Origin: Candidatus Zymogenus sp.
GTDB lineage: Bacteria > Desulfobacterota > Zymogenia > Zymogenales > Zymogenaceae
Direction: 5' to 3'
NCBI GenBank assembly: GCA_030613285.1
Contig: JAUWME010000114.1
Location: 1 to 7,169, forward strand
DNA length: 7,169 bases
The translations under genes and the position numbers were made by a program. Each line of letters starts with the position of its first letter. Position 1 is the first letter of the stretch. A model generated the notes under the pieces. It did no database searches. It was not told the DNA's origin and saw nothing but the letters and a program-made list of their open reading frames with translations. Below are positions 1 through 4,677 of this stretch, piece after piece.

Positions 1-57
1 AAACCCCTCTCAAAATAATACTCTATTTGCGCAATTTGTAAAAATGTCGAGACCCCG

Positions 58-1098
58 CTACTTTTTACCGTCATAGCTGATGAGATAAAGACCACCACTT
101 TTAGTTCCAACCCAGACGAGGGAGCCGGGCCCCGGCGCCAAGGCTGTTGCTTTTGTATCTTTGTCTGTAACTTTGTATCTTGTCAGTGTTGCCAATGTAG
201 ATATTTTCCCGATAAAAAGACCACCATTTGTTGCTGCGTAGAGGTTGCCGTTATCAAAGAGGATATCGTTTACATTCCTTAGCTTCACCGATGCGGGAAT
301 TTTTCTCACCCCTTTTTGGTCGAGAAGAAACAGCCCGGAGGATTTGGTGCCGACCAAAAGCCCCCCATCGATTAAATCAAATTTGTCGTGGACTATTTTG
401 TGGAGGGCCGTAACCTCGTACCCAGAAAGACCCTCTACCCAGCCTGTGTGCCCAGACACCTCCCCCCCGATGATTTTAAGTCCCATCTTCTTTGATTCTT
501 TGTCCATCAGGCCCAGGGCCAAAGTTCCGTCTCCCAAGGCCAGGGCGGCGGTGATGGACACGTCTGTGAGTATTTCCTTATATTTGATCTTCCCATCAAG
601 TTCCATCTCCTCGATGTAAAGCAGTGAATGGTCAGTTCCAATATATAGAGTTTTGTGGCTGGCCGAGAGACAAACCACAGCCCCTGTGGGCGGTGCGGTT
701 CTCTCTGCCGTCCAGAGACCGCTTTCCGAAATAATTCGATACAGAAAATCGCCCTTTCTTTTATTGCCAGTGGCGTATGCCCAGAGAGTTTCTTTCATCT
801 CTCCATATTCTGTGGCGAGGCGGGTTGTTGCCCTGCCTTGAAAAACCGAGAGAAATACATCATCGATGTAGATGTGGAGACCGGCCTCCGATGCGATGAA
901 AACACCCCAGCCTTTGCCGGGGGCCTCTGGCGAAAGGGCGTATATTCGGTTTGAGACCAGACCCTTTTCTTCGTCGAAATAGGATACTATTTCGATGGCA
1001 TTAGTTTCTTCCGAAAATGCATGAGGGACAAATGTGTTTGCTCCCGGCGCGATGATTGCTGCAAATAGAATTATGATTGGTAGAAATATTTTCTTCAT
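58..1098 (-). CDS. Secreted beta-propeller protein of unknown function
   Basis: A 346-residue protein that I cannot assign to a named gene. Residues 1-29 look like a signal peptide: Lys2-Lys3, a long hydrophobic core (IFLPIIILFAAIIAPGA), and a plausible A-F-S|E cleavage site after residue 29. The product is therefore probably exported to the periplasm or cell surface. The rest has about seven weakly similar units that begin with a hydrophobic strand and end in a W/L-x-x-G/A-T-x-x-G-L-like strand pair (about 47-78, 92-123, 140-163, 181-212, 228-260, 275-299, 316-344). The clearest are LLVGTKSSGLFLLD, LYAATNGGLFIGK and VWVGTKSGGLYLI. This resembles the Reg_prop repeats of sensor propellers, but no kinase, membrane-anchor or heme-binding CxxCH segment follows. 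The start is ATG at 1098-1096 with only a weak Shine-Dalgarno; the stop is TAG. It is divergent from glyQ, so probably functionally unrelated to it. The propeller fold is inferred from the repeat pattern; the ligand is unknown. Confidence 0.75.
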   Translation of the reverse strand: MKKIFLPIIILFAAIIAPGANTFVPHAFSEETNAIEIVSYFDEEKGLVSNRIYALSPEAPGKGWGVFIASEAGLHIYIDDVFLSVFQGRATTRLATEYGEMKETLWAYATGNKRKGDFLYRIISESGLWTAERTAPPTGAVVCLSASHKTLYIGTDHSLLYIEEMELDGKIKYKEILTDVSITAALALGDGTLALGLMDKESKKMGLKIIGGEVSGHTGWVEGLSGYEVTALHKIVHDKFDLIDGGLLVGTKSSGLFLLDQKGVRKIPASVKLRNVNDILFDNGNLYAATNGGLFIGKISTLATLTRYKVTDKDTKATALAPGPGSLVWVGTKSGGLYLISYDGKK

Positions 1099-1177
1099 AG
1101 TCTTTTAGTCCATGTTTGCAAAAATGGTTTGTCGGCTCCACTCTTAACTTCTATCTTTACTTTTGCTTTGACCTTAC

Positions 1178-1206
1178 TTTATATATTGATTTTTCAATTT
1201 TGTAAA
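1178..1206 (-). promoter_or_regulatory. Sigma70-type promoter for the propeller gene
   Basis: On the minus strand the -35 is TTTACA (1206-1201) and the -10 is TATAAA (1183-1178), separated by exactly 17 bases; each hexamer matches the sigma70 consensus at five of six positions. Transcription would start near 1171 and give a leader of roughly 70 bases before the ATG at 1098. The spacer carries a perfect inverted repeat, ATTGA-N4-TCAAT (1185-1198), which could bind a regulator or be chance in AT-rich DNA. Confidence 0.6.
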
Positions 1207-1220
1207 GAGGAAATATTAAA

Positions 1221-1250
1221 GGGAGCAAAAGGTGCAAGGGGAGCAAAAGG
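1221..1250. repeat. Two-copy 12-bp direct repeat, 18-bp period
   Basis: GGGAGCAAAAGG occurs at 1221-1232 and again at 1239-1250, with the related GGTGCAAGG between them. The purine-rich stretch is GC-richer than its surroundings and lies between the two divergent promoters. It may be a decayed simple repeat or a regulator-binding array; nothing else supports either reading. Confidence 0.6.
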
Positions 1251-1363
1251 AGTGATATTCAAATACAATATTGTAGCTAAAAAGAATAGCCATAAAAAAT
1301 AGCCAAAAAATATTACCTCAAAACGTTCTAAAAAAACGTATTACAAAAATATCTCCAATAATC

Positions 1364-1393
1364 TTGACATTCTTAATAGATTTATGATAAATA
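1364..1393 (+). promoter_or_regulatory. Candidate promoter for glyQ
   Basis: A perfect -35 TTGACA lies at 1364-1369. The best-spaced -10 candidates are ATAAAT (1387-1392, 17-base spacer) and TAAATA (1388-1393, 18-base spacer); TATACT at 1392-1397 fits the consensus better but is 22 bases away. A TG at 1385-1386 could act as an extended -10 element for TAAATA. The start site would fall around 1400, giving a short leader of about 25 bases before the GTG start. The -35 is strong and the -10 uncertain. Confidence 0.45.
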
Positions 1394-1411
1394 TACTTAT
1401 TTAATCCAAAC

Positions 1412-1415
1412 GAGG
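1412..1415 (+). promoter_or_regulatory. Shine-Dalgarno of glyQ
   Basis: GAGG lies 10 bases before the GTG at 1426. An in-frame TAA at 1402-1404 closes the frame upstream and no ATG or TTG lies between, so this site and the conserved GlyQ N-terminus fix GTG as the start. Confidence 0.6.
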
Positions 1416-1425
1416 TACAATATTC

Positions 1426-2319
1426 GTGGCCCTTACATTCCAAGAACTGATTTTTGCCCTGGAAAAATTTTGGGGAGACAAAGGTTGCATCATCCAGCAG
1501 CCCTACGACATTGAGGTCGGCGCCGGTACAATGAACCCCGCAACGTTTTTGAGGGTGTTGGGCCCAGAGCCGTGGAACGTAGCCTACGTGGAGCCATCCA
1601 GACGCCCCACTGACGGACGTTACGGCGAAAATCCCAACCGCCTCGCCCACTATTATCAATATCAAGTTATTCTAAAACCGTCTCCCCTGAATGTGCAAGA
1701 GATATACCTCGATAGTCTAAAGAGCTTCGGCATCGATCCTCTCGCCCACGACATCAGGTTTGTAGAAGACGACTGGGAATCGCCCACCCTCGGTGCCTGG
1801 GGCTTGGGCTGGGAGGTGTGGCTTGACGGAATGGAGATCACCCAGTTTACATATTTCCAGCAGGCCGGAGGCGTTGACCTCAATCCTATTGCGGTGGAGC
1901 TTACCTACGGGATTGAGAGGATTGCCATGTACATCCAAGAGGTGGACAACGTCTATGACCTTCAGTGGGCACACGGCATTACGTATGGCGATGTTCACCA
2001 CAGGGGGGAAGTGGAAAACTCCAAATACAACTTCGAGGAATCCGACCCGGATATGCTTTTTAAGATGTTTGATATGTGCGAGGCGGAGTCCGCAAAGTTG
2101 ATAGAAAAAGGGCTTGTTTTCCCAGCATACGACTATTGCCTCAAAACCTCCCACCTCTTTAACCTTTTAGATGCCCGTGGCGCCATCAGTGTGGCGGAGA
2201 GAGTGAGGTTCATCGGGCGCGTTCGGGACTTGGCAAGAGGGTGTGCCTTGGGTTATCTCACAGTCAGAGAAGAGATGGGTTACCCGATGATGGGAAAGTG
2301 GGCCGACCTGAAATGGTAG
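1426..2319 (+). CDS. glyQ: Glycyl-tRNA synthetase alpha subunit
   Basis: Catalytic subunit of the alpha2-beta2 bacterial glycyl-tRNA synthetase. It activates glycine with ATP and, with the beta subunit, charges tRNA-Gly in the cytoplasm. At 297 residues it is close to the usual length of about 300. Family blocks are collinear: [17 protein letters not shown] near the N-terminus, [20 protein letters not shown], the motif-2-like [16 protein letters not shown] (about 57-72, with R59, R60 and R65), [19 protein letters not shown] (from 108), the [18 protein letters not shown] glycine-site region (129-146), and motif 3 TYGIER (160-165, R165). [15 protein letters not shown] marks the C-terminal helical part. 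The start is GTG, dictated by an upstream in-frame stop and a GAGG Shine-Dalgarno; the stop is TAG. glyS follows 151 bases later on the same strand, as expected for the partner subunit. No missing key residue was seen. Confidence 0.97.
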   Translation: MALTFQELIFALEKFWGDKGCIIQQPYDIEVGAGTMNPATFLRVLGPEPWNVAYVEPSRRPTDGRYGENPNRLAHYYQYQVILKPSPLNVQEIYLDSLKSFGIDPLAHDIRFVEDDWESPTLGAWGLGWEVWLDGMEITQFTYFQQAGGVDLNPIAVELTYGIERIAMYIQEVDNVYDLQWAHGITYGDVHHRGEVENSKYNFEESDPDMLFKMFDMCEAESAKLIEKGLVFPAYDYCLKTSHLFNLLDARGAISVAERVRFIGRVRDLARGCALGYLTVREEMGYPMMGKWADLKW

Positions 2320-2470
2320 GGGCTGTCGGGGTTGTCGGGTAATTGTGGAACGGGTTGTCGGAATATATGAAACTGGACTATTGGCCAGTTAGATAGTTGG
2401 CGGGTTGAATGATTAGTAGATTTTTTTAATAAATCAAATGAAATAGTAAAAGATATTAAGGTGTTACAAG
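2320..2470 (+). repeat. glyQ-glyS spacer with degenerate GGTTGTCGG repeats
   Basis: Right after the glyQ stop, the 9-mer GG(C/T)TGTCGG occurs at 2321-2329, 2330-2338 (tandem) and 2353-2361. It is followed by looser G/T-rich matter (AGTTAGATAGTTGGCGGGTTG). AACTGG at 2371-2376 can pair with CCAGTT at 2385-2390, but no T-run follows directly, so I do not call it a terminator. The run of seven T at 2421-2427 lacks a strong stem in front. A weak promoter-like pair, TTGAAT (2405-2410) with TAATAA (2427-2432, 16-base spacer), could add transcription into glyS. The spacer is long for subunit genes usually written as a tight operon. Confidence 0.55.
2458..2463 (+). promoter_or_regulatory. Shine-Dalgarno of glyS
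   Basis: AAGGTG lies 7 bases before the TTG at 2471. An in-frame TAA at 2447-2449 blocks any earlier start, and the conserved LLEIGTEEIPAGF segment begins only six codons after the TTG, so no later start is acceptable. The site therefore supports a genuine TTG start. Confidence 0.65.
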
Positions 2471-4582
2471 TTGACTAAAGAGTTTTTATTAGAGATTGGA
2501 ACAGAAGAAATACCAGCAGGGTTTGTTACCGTGGCGCTTTCTGCCATGGAGCAGATTTTTACAGACCTTTTTAAGCAGGCGAGAATTCAAGTGGGGGAGA
2601 TCAGAACCCTCGGTACGCCCAGGAGGCTTGTCCTTGTGGCAAAAGGTCTTGGAGAATCCCAAAGCCCCCAACGGACAGAAAAGGTTGGGCCGCCTGTCTC
2701 AAAGGCCTTTGGTGAAGATGGAAAACCCAACAAGATGGCGATGGGTTTTGCAAAGGGGCAGGGGGTAAAGGTCGATGACCTCAAAAAAGTCAAGACCGAA
2801 AAGGGTGAATATCTCGTTGCGATAATCGAAGATAAGGGAAGGCCGACCGTTGAGTTGCTGCCTGAGATTATCGAGAAGTTGATAAAGGACATTCCCTTTA
2901 AAAAGAGCATGAGGTGGATGGACCTCGACGTCAAGTTCGGAAGACCCGTCCACTGGATTGTGGCACTGTTCGATGGCAAGGTGGTGCCCCTCCAGTTCGG
3001 GAACATCAAAAGTGGAAACAAAACCCGCGGGCATCGATTCATGGCACCGGATGAGATTGCTGTAAACGGCTTTGACGATTATATCAAAAAGCTCAAAAGC
3101 GCATCCGTCATCTGCGAGCCAAAAGAGAGACAAAAGATCATCGAAGATGAGGTAATGGCTGTTGCAAAATCCTTCGGGGGTATGCCATTTTCAGATTCGG
3201 GACTGATTGAAGAGATTGTCAATCTGGTGGAGTTTCCCATTGCTGTGGGGGGGTCGTTCCCAAAAGAATATCTGAAGCTCCCAAAGGATGTGCTGATAAC
3301 CTCAATGAGATCTCACCAGCGATATTTCAGCGTTGTGGACAAAGATGGTGAGCTACTGCCCCACTTTGTGACAGTGAGTAACACAAAGGTGAAAGACAAT
3401 GCCGTTGTCTCCAAGGGAAACGAGAAGGTACTGATAGCAAGGTTGGAGGACGCAAAGTTCTATTTTGAGGAGGACATAAAAATCCCCCTTAAAAACAGGG
3501 TTGATGATCTGAAAGGGGTTGTGTTTCATGCAAAGCTGGGGACGTCCTATGAAAAGGTGATGCGGTTTCGAGAGCTGGCTGGCTGGGTTGCCGACATATT
3601 TTCACGAGAAATGAAATCAAATGTGACGAAAGAAAAGGTAATGGAGGCGGCGTACCTTGCCAAGGCGGATCTCGACACCGGCATGGTTCAGGAATTTCCT
3701 ACCCTTCAGGGAAAGATTGGGAGAGAATATGCCCTGCGGGAAGGAATTGCCCCCGAAGTTGCCGACGCCATCTATGAACATTATCTCCCCGTGGGCGCTA
3801 AGGATGACATCCCCACAGGCGAGATTGGAACCATCGTTTCGCTCTCTGACAAGATGGATACAATCACTGGATTCTTCGGCGTTGGGATGATTCCTACAGG
3901 AACCGCCGATCCATACGCCCTGAGGCGAAACGCCATAGCTATTATTAATATTATTTACGGCAAGGGGTTGAGATTGTCGCTGACCGATTTTGTTGATAAA
4001 TCGATTGAGTTACAAGAGAGAAGAGGCAAAAAAGATGTGGTGGAGTTGAGTTCTGAAATCATCGACTTTTTTAGGGGGAGGCTTATCGTCCTCCTTACAG
4101 ATATCGGCCATCCCCAGGATGTTGTGGATGCCGTGCTTACGGTCTCCATCGACAATCTGGTTTTGGCAAAGAAAATGATTGAGGCATTGGCGGAGTGGAA
4201 AAAACGCCCTGAATTTGGTGATTTGGCAACATCTATAAAACGTGTGGGAAATATTATTAGGGGAAAAGAAGTTAAAATAAAAGATTTGGGAGATGTTGAC
4301 GACAATCTTTTTGCCGAAAATATCGAAGGGGACATCGAAAGGGAACTCTTTGAGGCGTTTACAAAAATCGAGAAGAGGGTTAAGTCGTTGATAAAAACAG
4401 AAGAGTTCAACGATGCGGTTGGGATGCTTTTGGAGCTAAAGGTGCCTATCGATAACTTCTTTGACAACGTGATGGTGATGGACGAAGACAAAAATATTCG
4501 TAATAATCGCCTCTCGCTTTTAAACAAGATTAGATTATTGTTTATGAACGTCTGCGATTTCCAGAAGATTGAGCAGGTTTAA
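2471..4582 (+). CDS. glyS: Glycyl-tRNA synthetase beta subunit
   Basis: Beta subunit of tetrameric bacterial glycyl-tRNA synthetase. It binds and positions tRNA-Gly for the GlyQ catalytic subunit. At 703 residues it is slightly longer than the E. coli protein (about 689). Family blocks run in order: LEIGTEEIPAGF (7-18), GTPRRL, EKVGPPVSKAFGEDGKP, RGHRFM (186-191), LVEFPIAVGG, SMRSHQRYF (278-286), GNEKVLIARLEDAKFYFEED (316-335), the HD-domain-like VVFHAKLGT with H353 and KADLDTGMVQEFP with D400, DKMDTITGFFG and PYALRR (460-486), and the C-terminal anticodon-binding region ending in VMVMDEDKNIRNNRLSLLNKIR (667-688). The start is TTG with a good Shine-Dalgarno; the stop is TAA. Non-ATG starts in both subunit genes may tune synthesis of the two chains together, which is inference. 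ppdK begins 95 bases downstream on the same strand. Confidence 0.97.
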   Translation: MTKEFLLEIGTEEIPAGFVTVALSAMEQIFTDLFKQARIQVGEIRTLGTPRRLVLVAKGLGESQSPQRTEKVGPPVSKAFGEDGKPNKMAMGFAKGQGVKVDDLKKVKTEKGEYLVAIIEDKGRPTVELLPEIIEKLIKDIPFKKSMRWMDLDVKFGRPVHWIVALFDGKVVPLQFGNIKSGNKTRGHRFMAPDEIAVNGFDDYIKKLKSASVICEPKERQKIIEDEVMAVAKSFGGMPFSDSGLIEEIVNLVEFPIAVGGSFPKEYLKLPKDVLITSMRSHQRYFSVVDKDGELLPHFVTVSNTKVKDNAVVSKGNEKVLIARLEDAKFYFEEDIKIPLKNRVDDLKGVVFHAKLGTSYEKVMRFRELAGWVADIFSREMKSNVTKEKVMEAAYLAKADLDTGMVQEFPTLQGKIGREYALREGIAPEVADAIYEHYLPVGAKDDIPTGEIGTIVSLSDKMDTITGFFGVGMIPTGTADPYALRRNAIAIINIIYGKGLRLSLTDFVDKSIELQERRGKKDVVELSSEIIDFFRGRLIVLLTDIGHPQDVVDAVLTVSIDNLVLAKKMIEALAEWKKRPEFGDLATSIKRVGNIIRGKEVKIKDLGDVDDNLFAENIEGDIERELFEAFTKIEKRVKSLIKTEEFNDAVGMLLELKVPIDNFFDNVMVMDEDKNIRNNRLSLLNKIRLLFMNVCDFQKIEQV

Positions 4583-4589
4583 GAAAGAG

Positions 4590-4634
4590 CCCGGTAGCTA
4601 TTTTAAAAAATGTTTTACAAAAAGAACTATCGGG
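4590..4634. repeat. 8-bp inverted repeat over the ppdK promoter
   Basis: CCCGGTAG (4590-4597) is the reverse complement of CTATCGGG (4627-4634) except for one G·U-type position. The arms are 29 bases apart (centre to centre 37) and flank the ppdK -35 hexamer; the second arm sits inside the -35/-10 spacer. The intervening sequence is almost pure A/T. As RNA the loop is too long and no T-run follows, so it is a poor terminator. It fits better as a two-site operator for a transcription factor, by inference only. Confidence 0.45.
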
Positions 4635-4642
4635 TCTAAAAT
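4614..4642 (+). promoter_or_regulatory. Sigma70-type promoter for ppdK
   Basis: The -35 TTTACA (4614-4619) and -10 TAAAAT (4637-4642) are separated by exactly 17 bases and each matches consensus at five of six positions. The expected start site is near 4649, leaving a leader of about 30 bases before the ATG. This suggests that ppdK can be transcribed separately from glyQS. Confidence 0.6.
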
Positions 4643-4663
4643 AAAGTTTAAACTATTTAAAAT

Positions 4664-4668
4664 GGGAG
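4664..4668 (+). promoter_or_regulatory. Shine-Dalgarno of ppdK
   Basis: GGGAG lies 9 bases before the ATG at 4678, a standard arrangement that supports this start codon. Confidence 0.65.
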
Positions 4669-4677
4669 CAGTAAAAA

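Larger units (their letters stand above)
1099..1425. other. Divergent intergenic region
   Basis: This 327-base AT-rich gap separates the minus-strand propeller gene from glyQ. It contains outward-facing promoters for both genes, a short GC-richer direct repeat near its centre (1221-1250), and an A-rich stretch in which AATAGCCA occurs twice 13 bases apart (1285-1292 and 1298-1305). I see no convincing small gene, tRNA or riboswitch-like structure in it. Confidence 0.7.

Noticed and set aside
27..34. TTGCGCAA palindrome downstream of the propeller gene
   Set aside because: It is an isolated 8-bp palindrome with no extension or T-run on the relevant strand, so not supportable as a terminator or operator.
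245..619. 124-codon plus-strand open frame opposite the propeller gene
   Set aside because: The minus-strand frame has a signal peptide, regular repeats and a strong promoter; the plus-strand one has none of these.
1717..2154. 145-codon minus-strand open frame inside glyQ
   Set aside because: It is a shadow of conserved GlyQ sequence with no start signal or recognisable motif.
3955..4527. 190-codon minus-strand open frame inside glyS
   Set aside because: Its translation is rich in Ser and Leu as expected for the reverse of Lys/Glu/Asp-rich coding, and GlyS is clearly real on the plus strand.
4590..4640. Rho-independent terminator after glyS
   Set aside because: The loop would be 29 bases and no T-run follows the second arm.
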